A stretch of DNA of 64,000 nucleotides, taken from RYN-230 sp963717125. Lineage in GTDB: Bacteria > Actinomycetota > Actinomycetes > Streptosporangiales > Streptosporangiaceae. This document shows positions 26,554 to 35,719 of the stretch, piece after piece. A program made the translations under genes and the position numbers. The notes below the pieces were generated by a model that had not been told where the DNA came from, made no database searches, and saw only the letters and a program-made list of their open reading frames with translations. Position 1 is the first letter of the stretch. The number at the start of each line of letters is the position of its first letter. The stretch is taken from the NCBI GenBank assembly GCA_963717125.1, contig CAVQVG010000013.1:310001-374000 (forward strand), written 5' to 3'.

Positions 26554-27651
26554 TCACGGGGCTGAGGCGGTGGCCTGCCCCAGGACGGGCGGGATAGCGG
26601 TGCCGCGGCGGCGGCGGACCGCGTCGGCCAGGCCGCGCAGCACGTCCGCGGTGGTGTCGAAGTCCAGGCACGCATCGGTGACGCTCTGCCCGTAGGCCAG
26701 CCCGGCCGGATCGCCGGGTTCCTGCCGCCCGGCCAGCAGGAAACTCTCCAGCATGACCCCGATGATGCCGGTCTCGCCGCGGCCGACCTGGCCGGCCAGG
26801 TCGGCGGCCACGGCCGGCTGGCGGCCGTGGTCCTTGCCGCTGTTGCCATGGCTGGCGTCCACCATCACCCGCCGGGCCAGCCCGGCCCCGGTGATCCGCT
26901 CCAGCGCCGCGTCCACGTGCCCGGCCTGGTAGTTCGGCCCGGGCCGGCCGCCGCGCAGGATGACGTGGCAGTCCGGGTTGCCCATCGTGGTGACCACCGC
27001 CGCCGCGCCGGCCCGGGTGACACCGAAGAACGTGTGCCCGGTGGCGGCGGCCCGGCAGGCGTCCACCGCGACGCCGACGTCCCCGTCGGTTCCGTTCTTG
27101 AAGCCGACCGGCATGGACAGGCCGGAGGCGAGCTGCCGGTGCACCTGGCTCTCCGTGGTGCGCGCCCCGATGGCGCCCCAGGTCACGGTGTCCGCGATGT
27201 ACTGCGGGGTGATCGGGTCCAGCCATTCGCAGCCCACCGGCAGGCCGAGTTCGGTCACGTCGAGCAGGAACCGGCGGGCCAGCCGCAGGCCGCGGTGCAC
27301 GTCGTGGCTGCCGTCCATGCGCGGGTCGTTGATCAGGCCCTTCCAGCCGGTCACCGTGCGCGGCTTCTCGAAGTAGACGCGCATCACAATGAGCAGGTCG
27401 CCGGCCAGCGAGTCGCGCAGGGCGGCCAGCCGGCGGGCGTAGTCCAGCCCGGCCGCCGGGTCGTGCACCGAGCACGGCCCGGCCACCACCAGCAACCGGT
27501 CGTCCGCACCGTCCAATATCGCGCGCACCTCGGCCCGGGACTGCTCGACCAGCGCTTCGGCCGCGCTGCTCAGCGGGAGTTCGTCCAGCAGCCCGGCCGG
27601 TGACAGCAGCGGCTCATACCCGGCCACCCGGGTATCGCTGGTGTGCGGCAT
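26554..27651 (-). CDS. 3-deoxy-7-phosphoheptulonate synthase, type I (AroF/G/H class)
   Basis: DAHP synthase condenses phosphoenolpyruvate with erythrose 4-phosphate, the first step of the shikimate pathway. The 365-residue protein has AGPCSVHDPAAGLDYARRL, MRVYFEKPRTVTGWKGLIND, PVGCEWLDPITPQYIADTVT, GARTTESQVHRQLASGLSMP, GFKNGTDGD, CHVILRGGRPGPNY and VMVDASHGNSGKDH. These are the metal- and substrate-binding signatures of the class I-alpha enzymes. Many actinomycetes rely on the unrelated type II enzyme, so this may be an extra isozyme. The ATG at 27651 follows GAGGAGGGCGTG. The gene is inserted between truB and ribF. Confidence 0.95.
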   Translation of the reverse strand: MPHTSDTRVAGYEPLLSPAGLLDELPLSSAAEALVEQSRAEVRAILDGADDRLLVVAGPCSVHDPAAGLDYARRLAALRDSLAGDLLIVMRVYFEKPRTVTGWKGLINDPRMDGSHDVHRGLRLARRFLLDVTELGLPVGCEWLDPITPQYIADTVTWGAIGARTTESQVHRQLASGLSMPVGFKNGTDGDVGVAVDACRAAATGHTFFGVTRAGAAAVVTTMGNPDCHVILRGGRPGPNYQAGHVDAALERITGAGLARRVMVDASHGNSGKDHGRQPAVAADLAGQVGRGETGIIGVMLESFLLAGRQEPGDPAGLAYGQSVTDACLDFDTTADVLRGLADAVRRRRGTAIPPVLGQATASAP

Positions 27652-27720
27652 CACGCCCTCCTCGGGAAGTCCGCCCCCCATTCTGCCGGACCAGCGCGGG
27701 TGATCCTGGCGCACCACTCG

Positions 27721-28767
27721 CTAGGGCACGAAGACGGCGAGCGGGCGGGCCTGGCCGTCCCGCTCCTGCACCAACGCGATCAGCGCGCCATCCGGGCTGA
27801 ACGCCGCGACCGGGCCGGTGTGCTCGCCGAGCCCGGGCAGCCGGCCGCCGTGCGCCAGCGAGCGCGCCTCGGCCTCGGTCAGCCGCCGGGCCGGGAAGGC
27901 CGCGGCGGCCGCCTCGGCCAGCGGCAGCACCGGCAGCTCGGGCTGCCGCTGCTCCAGTTCGTCCAGGGTGTGCGCGGCGCTCAGGTCGTACGGGCCCACC
28001 CGGGTCCGGCGCAGCATGGTGAGGTAGCCGCCGACACCCAGCGCCTCGCCCATGTCCCGGGCCAGCGCCCGGATGTAGGTGCCGCTGGAGCAGCGCACCG
28101 TCACGTCGGCATCCAGCCGGTCACCGGCCGGCCGGACGGCCTGCACGGTGAACGACCACACGGTGACCGGGCGCGGCGGCAGCACCGGGGGCGCGCCCTC
28201 CCGGGCCAGCTGGTAGGACCGCTTGCCACCCACCTTGATCGCGCTGACGGCCGGTGGCACCTGCTGGATCGGCCCGGTCAGCGCGGCCGCGGCGGCGCGC
28301 ACCGCGTCGATGGCCAGGCCGGCCGCCGGGGCGCCGGGCACGATCGTGCCCTCCGCGTCGCCGGTGTCGCTGCTGGCGCCCAGCCGCACGGTGGCCTGGT
28401 ACTCCTTGTCGCTGAGAGTGAGATGGCCGAGCAGCCGGGTGGCCTTCTCCAGCCCGATGACCAGGACTCCGGTGGCCATCGGGTCCAGCGTCCCGGCGTG
28501 CCCCACCCGGCGGGTGCCGGCCAGGCGGCGCACCCGCGCCACCACGTCGTGCGAGGTCAGGCCAGCCGGCTTGTCGATCACCAGGAGCCCGCTGGTGCTA
28601 GCCCGGGGAGGCTGATTTGCCCGGGGGGACGACCCCCCGGAGCCCCCCGATCGCCGCTCCGCGCCGAGCGGCGGCACGCCGCCGCGACCAGGGGCAGAGG
28701 TCCCGGAATCTTCCGATCGCCGCTGCGCGCCGAGCGGCGGCACGCCGCCGCGATTCTCGTCCGGCAC
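27721..28767 (-). CDS. truB: tRNA pseudouridine(55) synthase with a repeat-derived N-terminal extension
   Basis: TruB makes pseudouridine 55 in the T-loop of tRNAs. The enzyme core starts at SGLLVIDKPAGLTSHDVVAR and has RRVGHAGTLDPMATGVLVIG with the catalytic Asp, DKEYQATVRLG, VPPAVSAIKVGGKRSYQLAR and CSSGTYIRALARDMGEALG. The actinobacterial TruB C-terminal domain follows. The first ~58 residues are not family sequence: they hold two near-repeats of RGGVPPLGA(Q/E)RRS encoded by a 41-bp DNA repeat. No usable start codon exists between the repeats and the core, so the extension appears to be translated from GTG at 28767, with GAGGAA upstream. Confidence 0.95.
   Translation of the reverse strand: MPDENRGGVPPLGAQRRSEDSGTSAPGRGGVPPLGAERRSGGSGGSSPRANQPPRASTSGLLVIDKPAGLTSHDVVARVRRLAGTRRVGHAGTLDPMATGVLVIGLEKATRLLGHLTLSDKEYQATVRLGASSDTGDAEGTIVPGAPAAGLAIDAVRAAAAALTGPIQQVPPAVSAIKVGGKRSYQLAREGAPPVLPPRPVTVWSFTVQAVRPAGDRLDADVTVRCSSGTYIRALARDMGEALGVGGYLTMLRRTRVGPYDLSAAHTLDELEQRQPELPVLPLAEAAAAAFPARRLTEAEARSLAHGGRLPGLGEHTGPVAAFSPDGALIALVQERDGQARPLAVFVP
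28621..28753. repeat. Two 41-bp direct repeats with palindromic core plus adjacent G/C hairpin, inside truB
   Basis: Copies at 28647-28687 and 28713-28753 differ at one base and each contains the imperfect palindrome CGGCGGCACGCCGCCG. Next to copy 1, CCGGGGGG (28621-28628) and CCCCCCGG (28633-28640) form a perfect 8-bp hairpin. The arrangement resembles a REP/MITE-like element inserted at the start of truB and translated in frame. Confidence 0.85.
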
Positions 28768-28770
28768 CGG

Positions 28771-29771
28771 CTAGCTTTCCTCGGCTAGCAGCGGGCGGAG
28801 GTCGGCTAGGGCCTCGGCTGGGCCGCCTGCGGCGGTGAAGCCGGCGGCGTTGCGGTGGCCGCCGCCGCCCAGCTGGGCGCAGGCCCGGCCGACGTCCACC
28901 GCCCCCTTGGACCGGGCGGACACCTGCCACAGCCCGTCGTCGGACTGCTTGAGCACGACCGCCACGTCGGCCTCGTCGGTCCGGCGGACCACATCGATGA
29001 CCGACTCGACGGCGTCCAGGCTCAGCCCGTGCGCGGCCCGGTCCGCGCAGCTGATCGTGGTCCAGACCAGGCCGTGACCGGCCGCCGCGGCCGGCTCCAG
29101 CGTGGCCCGGGCCAGCACGTCGGACAGCAGGCCGAGGTAGCTGAACGGGGCCCGGTCCCACAACTGCCGGGCGACCGCACCTGGTTCGATCCCGGTGCCC
29201 AGCAGCCGGGCCGCCACCTGGTGCACGGCCGGGGTGGTGGTGGAGAACTTGAACGAGCCAGTGTCGGTGACCAGCCCGGCGTACAGGCCGAGCGCGATAT
29301 CCATGGTCAGCTCGATGTCCATGACGTCGATCAGGTCGAGCACCAGGATGGCGGTGGCCGCGGCCGCCGGATCGACCAGGTGGATGGTGCCGAACCTGGT
29401 GTTGGACGCGTGGTGGTCGATGACCACCAGTTCGCCGGCCGGGCGGCCGGCCCGGCCAGCAAGCCGAGCCGGTCGATGCTGCCCACGTCGAAGGTGATCA
29501 TCAGTTCCGGCCGGTCCGGATAGGCCTGCGGCGGGCTGAGCAGGTCCAGCCCGGGCAGGAAGCGGAGGATCTCCGGGACCTCGAACGGCTGGTCACCGAA
29601 GGACACGGTGACCCGCTGCGGCCGCCGGCCGGGCGCCCGCAGCGCGTACGCCAGGGCCAGCATCGACCCGAGCGCGTCCGCGTCCGGGCGCACATGGCAA
29701 GCCAGGCAGACCTCATCCGCCCCGGCCAGCAGGGACGCAACCTTTGCCTGCGCCGCGGCGAGCTCAGTCAC
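28771..29771 (-). CDS. nrnA: DHH-family bifunctional oligoribonuclease/PAP phosphatase (NrnA-like), with apparent frameshift
   Basis: NrnA-like enzymes degrade nanoRNAs and may dephosphorylate pAp. The N-terminal frame supplies VCLACHVRPDADALGSMLAL (metal-binding DHH-type motif I) and LMITFDVGSIDRLGLL. The second frame supplies LVVIDHHASNTRFGTIHLVD (the DHH motif), GLVTDTGSFKFSTTTP and, in the DHHA1 domain, GGGGHRNAAGFT. Inserting one base in the GC-rich stretch at about 29440-29462 joins them, giving about 333 residues, the normal length. Start is GTG at 29771 with a weak ribosome site. Its place between rbfA and truB is the conserved actinobacterial position. The frame break is probably a base-calling error. 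Confidence 0.88.
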
Positions 29772-29828
29772 GTCGCCGAGTATCCCGCGCCGTGCTCACG
29801 GGCGGCACGGGTTCCGCCCAGAAGATCG

Positions 29829-30269
29829 CTAAGCGTCAGCATCGTCAGCGCCCGGCGGTTCCCGGTACGGGTCCGGGTCACCGGCGGGCACCGCGCCTTC
29901 GCGCACGCTGGCCAGCCGCGCATCCGCGGCGCGCGCCTGGGCCACCAGATCCTCCATCCGCCGCGCCCCCTCCGGGAGGGTGTCCGGCACGAACGTGATG
30001 GACGGCGTGTGCTTGAGCCCGGTCTGCCGGCCGACCTCGGACCGGATCACCCCGGTCGCGCTGGCCAGCGCGACCGCGCTGGCCGCCCGTTCCTCGGCTG
30101 GCCCGTAGACCGTGTAGAAGACGGTCGCCTCGCGCAGGTCCCCGGTGAGCCGGGCCTCGGTCACCGTGACGAAGCCGAGCCGTGGATCCTTGATCCGCCG
30201 CTCCAGCATTTCCGCCACGATCTGGACGATCCGGTCGGCGAGCTTCCGTGCCCGGGCTTGATCCACCAT
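29829..30269 (-). CDS. rbfA: Ribosome-binding factor A
   Basis: RbfA is a KH-fold 30S maturation factor acting on the 5' end of 16S rRNA. The 146-residue protein has ARKLADRIVQIVAEMLERRI, KDPRLGFVTVTEARLTGDLR, EATVFYTVYG and GLKHTPSITFVPDTLPEGAR, followed by an acidic tail. It lies 7 nt after the DUF503 gene and is part of the nusA-infB operon. GGAGTGAGCG precedes the ATG. Length and order are normal for actinobacteria. Confidence 0.96.
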   Translation of the reverse strand: MVDQARARKLADRIVQIVAEMLERRIKDPRLGFVTVTEARLTGDLREATVFYTVYGPAEERAASAVALASATGVIRSEVGRQTGLKHTPSITFVPDTLPEGARRMEDLVAQARAADARLASVREGAVPAGDPDPYREPPGADDADA

Positions 30270-30276
30270 GGCTCGC

Positions 30277-30573
30277 TCACTCCTCCTCGGTCAGCAGCCG
30301 TTGCCGCGCGGACAGCAGCTCGATCTCGGGGCGCGCCGCCACCAGGCGCTCGCACGCCTCGATCACCTCGACCGCGTGCGCGGCCGTCGAGGACACTATC
30401 GCTACCCCGATTTCGGCCCGGCGATGCAGGCCGGTATACCCGGTCTCGGCCACCGAGACGCCCGGATGCCGGCGGCGGACCTCGGCAACCACCGAGGCCA
30501 CCGCCGACCTCTTCTGCTTCAGCGACCGCACGTCGCCCAGTAGCACATCCAGGGTCAGTGCACCCACGTACAT
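30277..30573 (-). CDS. DUF503 (YlxP-like) protein
   Basis: The 98-residue protein begins MYVGALTLDVLLGDVRSLKQ and contains KRSAVASVVAEVRRRHPGVS, TGYTGLHRRAEIGVAIVSS and a C-terminal helix, full length for DUF503. YlxP-like proteins are encoded between infB and rbfA in Gram-positive bacteria and have been linked to ribosome assembly, but the biochemical role is not settled. It is separated from infB by 25 nt and from rbfA by 7 nt, so the three are co-transcribed. Confidence 0.93.
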   Translation of the reverse strand: MYVGALTLDVLLGDVRSLKQKRSAVASVVAEVRRRHPGVSVAETGYTGLHRRAEIGVAIVSSTAAHAVEVIEACERLVAARPEIELLSARQRLLTEEE

Positions 30574-30598
30574 CCGGTTCGGCTAGCTAACTCGCGAC

Positions 30599-33500
30599 CT
30601 ACTCCCGTGGCTTCTCGCGCATCTCGAACGTCTCGACGACGTCCTCGATACGGATGTCGTTGTAGCCGACGCCGATACCACACTCGTAGCCCTCGCGGAC
30701 CTCGGTCACGTCGTCCTTGAACCGGCGCAGCGAATCCACGGTCAGGTTGTCCGAGATCACCACGCCGTCCCGGATCAGCCGTGCCTTGCTGCCACGGTTG
30801 ATCGTGCCGGAGCGGACCAGGCAGCCGGCCACGTTGCCGACCCGGGGCACCCGGAAGACCTCGCGGACCTCCGCCGTGCCGAGCTGGGCCTCCTCGAACT
30901 CGGGCTTGAGCATGCCCTTGAGGGCCGCCTCGATCTCCTCGATCGCCTGGTAGATGACCGAGTAGTAGCGGATGTCCACACCCTCGCGCTGGGCCAGCTC
31001 ACCGGCCCGTCCGGCCGGCCGGACGTTGAAGCCCACGATCACCGCCTCGGAGGCGATGGCCAGGTTCACGTCGTCCTGGGTGATGGCGCCCACACCGCGG
31101 CCGATGACCCGCAGGTTGACCTCTTCGCCGACATCGATCTTGAGCAGCGCGTCCTCCAGGGCCTCGACCGACCCGGACACGTCGCCCTTGATGATGAGCA
31201 GGAGCTCTTCCCGCTCGCCCGACTTGAGCGCCGACTCCAGGTCCTCCAGCGTGACCCGGGGCCGCCGCTGGGCGAACATGGCGTTGCGCTCCCTGGACTC
31301 CCGGCGCTCGGCGATCTGCCGGGCCACCCGGTCGTCGTTGACCACCAGGAAGCTGTCCCCGGCGTCGGGCACGGCGGTGAGGCCGAGCACCAGCACCGGG
31401 CGCGACGGGGGCGCGTCCGGCACCGAAGCGCCGTTCTCGTCGAGCAGCGCCCGGACCCGCCCGAACGCCTCGCCCGCGACGATGGAGTCGCCGACGTGCA
31501 GCGTGCCACGCTGCACGAGGACGGTCGCCACCGGGCCGCGGCCGCGGTCCAGGTGTGCCTCGATGGCCACGCCCTGGCCCTGCTGTTCCGGGTTGGCCCG
31601 CAGGTCGAGCTCGGCATCCGCGGTCAGCACGATCGCCTCGAGCAGGTTCTCGATGCCGATGTCCTGCCGCGCGGACACGTCCACGAACAGGGTGGTGCCG
31701 CCGAACTCCTCGGCCACCAGGCCGTACTCGGTGAGCTGGGAGCGCACCCGCGCCGGATCCGCACCCTCCTTGTCAATCTTGTTCACCGCCACCACGATCG
31801 GCACCCCGGCCGCCTGCGCGTGGTTCAGCGCCTCGGTGGTCTGCGGCTTCACGCCGTCATCCGCGGCGACCACGAGCACCACCAGGTCGGTGGTTTCCGC
31901 GCCACGCGCGCGCATCGCGGTGAAGGCCTCGTGACCAGGAGTGTCGATGAAGGTGATCTTGCGCTCCTGGCCGTCCACCTCGGTGGTGACCTGGTAGGCG
32001 CCGATGTGCTGGGTGATGCCGCCTGCCTCGCGGGCCGCCACGTTGGTGTGCCGGATAGCGTCGAGCAGCCTGGTCTTGCCGTGGTCGACATGGCCCATCA
32101 CGGTGACCACCGGCGGCCTGGGGGCCAGGGCCTCCTCGCCGCCCTCGTCCTCGCCGAACTCGATGTCGAACGACTCCAGCAGCTCCCGGTCCTCTTCCTC
32201 CGGCGAGACCACCTGGACGTTGTAGTTGAGCTCGGCGCCCAGCAGTTGCAGCGTCTCGTCGTTCACCGACTGGGTGGCGGTCACCATCTCGCCCAGGTGG
32301 AACAGCACCTGGACCAGCGAGGCCGGGTTGACGCCGATCTTGTCCGCGAAGTCGCTCAGCGAGGCACCCCGGGACAGCCGGATCGCCTGGCCATTGCCGC
32401 GCGGGATCTGCACCCCGCCGATGGCCGGCGCCTGCATGTTGTCGAACTCCTGGCGGCGCTGCTTGCGTGACTTGCGCCGCTGAGACGGCCGGCCACCGGG
32501 ACGGCCGAACGCGCCCTGGGTGCCACTGCGGCCACGGCCACCGCCGCCGCCGGGACGGCCACCGCCCCCGCCCAGGCCGGGACGGGGACCAGCCCCGCCG
32601 CCGCCACCAGGCCGGGACGCGCCTGCCCCAGGACCACCACGGCCGCCGCCGGGCCGGCCCGCACCGGCCCCACCACCGGGGCCGCCGCGGCCGGGACCGC
32701 CGCCGGGGCCACCCGGGCCACGGGCGGGCCGGGGCGGCATGCTGTTCGGGCTGGGCCGGGGACCGCCGGGCCGGGCCATGTCAGCCGGGCTGGGGCGGCC
32801 GGGGCCGCGCGAGCCCGGCGGCCGCGGCGAGCCGGGCCGCTGACCGCCCTGACCGGGCGACGCGGGGGCGCCGGGACCACCCGGGCCAGTCTGGCCTGGG
32901 CGCGGTGCGTTCCGCGGCGCCGAGCCCATGCCGGACGCGACCGGAGCGAACGGATTGTTGCCCGGGCGGGGCCCGGGACGCGGGCCGCGACGGTCACCAG
33001 GCCGTGCCGGGGCCGACCGCGGGCCACCCTGACCCGAGCCACCCTGACCCGAACCGCCCTGGCCGGAACCAGTCTGGCCAGGACCCGGCCGGGACGCCGG
33101 TCGCGGGCCGGGGACCGGGCCGCGCTGCGGCGGCGCGGCCGGGCTAGCCGGCGCGCCGCCGGTGGGCACCGGCGGAACCGGGGCACGCGGGACCGGGCCA
33201 GCCGGGCGCGGGCCCGCTGGCCGGGGTCCCTGGCCGGCCGCCCCGGCTGACGCTGGGGTGGCCGACGGGCTGGCCGACGGGCTGGCCGCGGGCGGGGCTG
33301 CCGCCTGCGGGCCAGGGCCAGCCGACGGGCTGGCGGCCGGCGCCGGCGGCCGGGCGGGCCCGGGCCGCGGCGCGGAACGGCCGCCATTGCCGTCAGCCGC
33401 CTGGCCGGCCTGGCCGGCGCAGGCTGGCCCTGCGGCCGCCTGCCCTGGGCCTTCGGGCTCTGGCCGCCGAACTCATCTTTAAGTCTGCGAACTACAGGCG

Positions 33501-33618
33501 CCTCGATAGTGGAGGACGCCGAACGGACGAACTCGCCCATTTCGTTGAGCTTGGCCATCACGGCCTTGCTCTCTACCCCGAACTCCTTCGCGAGTTCGTA
33601 TACCCGGACCTTCGCCAC
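30599..33618 (-). CDS. infB: Translation initiation factor IF-2, with apparent frameshift in the N-terminal linker
   Basis: IF-2 is the GTPase that places fMet-tRNA on the 30S subunit. The N-terminal frame starts at GTG 33618 (AGGGAG upstream) with AKVRVYELAKEFGVESKAVM and the IF2-N domain. After a frame change in a GGCC-rich run near 33394-33425 the other frame carries a long Pro/Gly/Ala-rich linker. The second IF2-N domain (LSDFADKIGVNPASLVQVLF) follows, then the G domain (GHVDHGKT, DTPGHEAF, NKIDK) and domains II-IV. Joined, it is about 1006 residues, typical for Streptomyces-type IF-2. The linker includes GSGQGG repeats. infB is essential, so the break is almost certainly a read error. 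Confidence 0.95.
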
Positions 33619-33731
33619 TGCGCTCCCTCTTCGGCCCGTCCCTCCGGGCCATCGTGGCCGATCCGGGGCAGCGCGTGCTCCGGACGGCCTCAGTATCGGG
33701 TTCTCATCGCCGCGTTCTCATCGCGCGCTCA

Positions 33732-34082
33732 TCACAACTGATCCCGCTTTCCCGGCACTGCTGCCGTTCCTTCCGACCTGCCTGTCCAGTCCGCTGACCC
33801 GTCATCCCGCGCAGCCAGGTAGCCCGCGAGCCTGCCGGTCCCCAGTGGGGCCAGGCGCAGCGCCCGCGGGAGTGCCCTGCGGCGCTGTGCCAGCTCGAAG
33901 CATTCCTGGCTGGGATGCAGATACGCGCCCCGGCCAGTCAGCCGCGCTTGCGGGTCAGGGACGATATCGCCCCCGGCTGCCACCAAACGCAGCAAGTCAG
34001 ACTTAGCCGCACGCGCCCTGCAGCCTACACAGGTGCGAACCGCATGCGCGGGCCGCACCGGCCCCAGGGACCGTCTGGCCAT
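33732..34082 (-). CDS. ylxR: YlxR (DUF448) RNA-binding protein
   Basis: The 116-residue protein has the YlxR core RTCVGCRARAAKSDLLRLV, PDPQARLTGRGAYLHPSQEC and FELAQRRRALPRALRL. YlxR is a small nucleoid- or RNA-binding protein encoded between nusA and infB; in some species it affects transcription and RNase P activity. The ATG at 34082 is 13 nt after nusA, in the same operon. The C-terminal ~25 residues are poorly conserved and charged. Confidence 0.9.
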   Translation of the reverse strand: MARRSLGPVRPAHAVRTCVGCRARAAKSDLLRLVAAGGDIVPDPQARLTGRGAYLHPSQECFELAQRRRALPRALRLAPLGTGRLAGYLAARDDGSADWTGRSEGTAAVPGKRDQL

Positions 34083-34095
34083 GGTCTAGGTAAGC

Positions 34096-35175
34096 TTACC
34101 TCGTCGGCGCGTCGGCGACACCGCGCCCAGTTCCGGCCGTGCCTGGCGGGCGCTCCGGTTCCGCCGAGCCAGGCTCACCGCCGGGTGCGTCGCCTGGGGG
34201 CGGCACCCCGCGCGGGTTGTCCGGCTGGATGTCGATCTTCCATCCGGTCAGCCGCGCGGCCAGCCGGGCGTTCTGCCCCTCTTTGCCGATCGCCAGCGAC
34301 AGCTGGTAGTCCGGCACGATCACCTGGGCGATCCTGGCCTGCGCATCTACCACGTTGACCCGCAGCACCCGGGCCGGGGACAGCGCGTTGGCCACAAACT
34401 GCGCCGACTCGTCGGACCAGTCCACGATGTCGATCTTCTCGCCGTGCAGCTCGGTCATCACGTTCCGCACCCGGCTGCCCATCGGCCCGATGCAGGCGCC
34501 CTTGGCGTTCACCCCGGGCTGATGCGAGCTGACCGCGATCTTGGTCCGGTGGCCGGCCTCACGGGCGATGGCCACGATGTCCACCGCGCCCGAGGCGATC
34601 TCCGGCACCTCCAGGGCGAACAGCTTCTTCACCAGGTTGGGATGGGTGCGGGACAGGGTGATCGACGGGCCACGGTAGCCCTTGTGCACGCGCAGCACGT
34701 AGCAGCGGAGCCGTTCGCCGTGCGCGTAACGCTCTCCCGGCACCTGCTCGGTCGGCGGCAGGATCGCTTCGATCTTGCCCAGGTCGACGAGCACCGCCTT
34801 GGGATCCTTGCCCTGCTGGATCACCCCGGCCACGATGTCGCCCTCCCGGCCGGCATACTCGCCGAAGGTCAGCTCATCCTCGGCGTCGCGCAGCCGCTGC
34901 AGGATCACCTGGCGGGCGGTGGTCGCCGCGATACGCCCGAAACCGTCCGGCGTGTCGTCGTATTCCCGGGCCGGATCGCCTTCCGGGCCGGGCTCGCTGG
35001 CCCACACCGTGACGTGCCCGGTCCGGCGGTCGATCGCCACCCGGGCGGTGGGGGCCGCGCCCTCCGTGCGGTGATAGGCGACCAGCAGGGCATCCTCGAT
35101 GGCCTTGATGGCCAAGTCCATCGAGATGTCCTTCTCGCTCTCCAGGCTGCGCAGGACGCTCAAGTCAATGTCCAT
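34096..35175 (-). CDS. nusA: Transcription termination/antitermination factor NusA
   Basis: NusA binds RNA polymerase and nascent RNA and controls pausing, termination and antitermination. The 359-residue protein has the N-terminal polymerase-binding domain (DIDLSVLRSLESEKDISMDL), an S1 domain (GDIVAGVIQQGKDPKAVLVD) and tandem KH domains. The KH features are HRTKIAVSSHQPGVNAKGAC, IGPMGSRVRNVMTELHGEKI, YQLSLAIGKEGQNARLAARL and TGWKIDI. The acidic repeats of proteobacterial NusA are absent, as usual in actinobacteria. ATG at 35175 follows GGGGAG; its start overlaps the rimP end by 11 nt. Confidence 0.97.
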   Translation of the reverse strand: MDIDLSVLRSLESEKDISMDLAIKAIEDALLVAYHRTEGAAPTARVAIDRRTGHVTVWASEPGPEGDPAREYDDTPDGFGRIAATTARQVILQRLRDAEDELTFGEYAGREGDIVAGVIQQGKDPKAVLVDLGKIEAILPPTEQVPGERYAHGERLRCYVLRVHKGYRGPSITLSRTHPNLVKKLFALEVPEIASGAVDIVAIAREAGHRTKIAVSSHQPGVNAKGACIGPMGSRVRNVMTELHGEKIDIVDWSDESAQFVANALSPARVLRVNVVDAQARIAQVIVPDYQLSLAIGKEGQNARLAARLTGWKIDIQPDNPRGVPPPGDAPGGEPGSAEPERPPGTAGTGRGVADAPTR

Positions 35176-35719
35176 CTGGCTCCCCCTCGTCCCCGGGCTC
35201 GGCTGCCGCGCCTGGGCCGGCCGCACCGCCGAACTCCACCTGCACCTGGCCAGCACCCAGTTCCCGGTAGCCGAAGTCGTGCGGCTTGCCATCGACGTCC
35301 AGGGTCACCCCGTCCGGCCTGGCCTCGAGGACCCGGCCGGTCACGGCGCCCGAGCCGCCCGGCGCGGACGGGGTGAGCGGGACCCGGACCAGACGGCCCC
35401 GGGCCCGCCGCCAGTGCCGCGGCTCGGTGAGCGGCCGGTCCACGCCGGGCGAGCTGACCTCCAGCGTGTACGCGTCCTCGCCCATCACGCCGGAGCCGTC
35501 CAGCTCGGCCGACAGCGACCGGCTGAGCACCGCGATGTCGTCCAGGCTGGGGCCGCCGTCGGCGTCTACCACCACGCGCAGCAGGCGGCGCCGGCCGGCC
35601 GTGGTCACCCGAAGCGATTCCAGGTCGAAGCCCGCGGCGCTGACCACCGGGCTGAGTACCCGGGTGAGCCGCCCGGTATCAGCCGGACGTGACGGAACGT
35701 GACGAGTATCACCACGCAT
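35165..35719 (-). CDS. rimP: Ribosome maturation factor RimP
   Basis: RimP assists assembly of the 30S head. The 184-residue protein has LSPVVSAAGFDLESLRVTTA, RRLLRVVVDADGGPSLDDIA, LSRSLSAELD, YTLEVSSPGVDRPLTEPRHW and RRARGRLVRVPL, the conserved RimP blocks, plus a C-terminal extension. The ATG at 35719 is preferred over the adjacent GTG at 35722 because GAGGAGG is then spaced five bases away. It is the first gene of the rimP-nusA-ylxR-infB operon, so the promoter should lie in 35720-36028. Confidence 0.96.
   Translation of the reverse strand: MRGDTRHVPSRPADTGRLTRVLSPVVSAAGFDLESLRVTTAGRRRLLRVVVDADGGPSLDDIAVLSRSLSAELDGSGVMGEDAYTLEVSSPGVDRPLTEPRHWRRARGRLVRVPLTPSAPGGSGAVTGRVLEARPDGVTLDVDGKPHDFGYRELGAGQVQVEFGGAAGPGAAAEPGDEGEPDGH

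Noticed and set aside
25496..27475. 659-codon frame suggesting a DAHP synthase-RibF fusion
   Set aside because: The upstream part is an out-of-frame reading of the DAHP synthase gene; RibF starts at GTG 26446 with its own AAGGAG.
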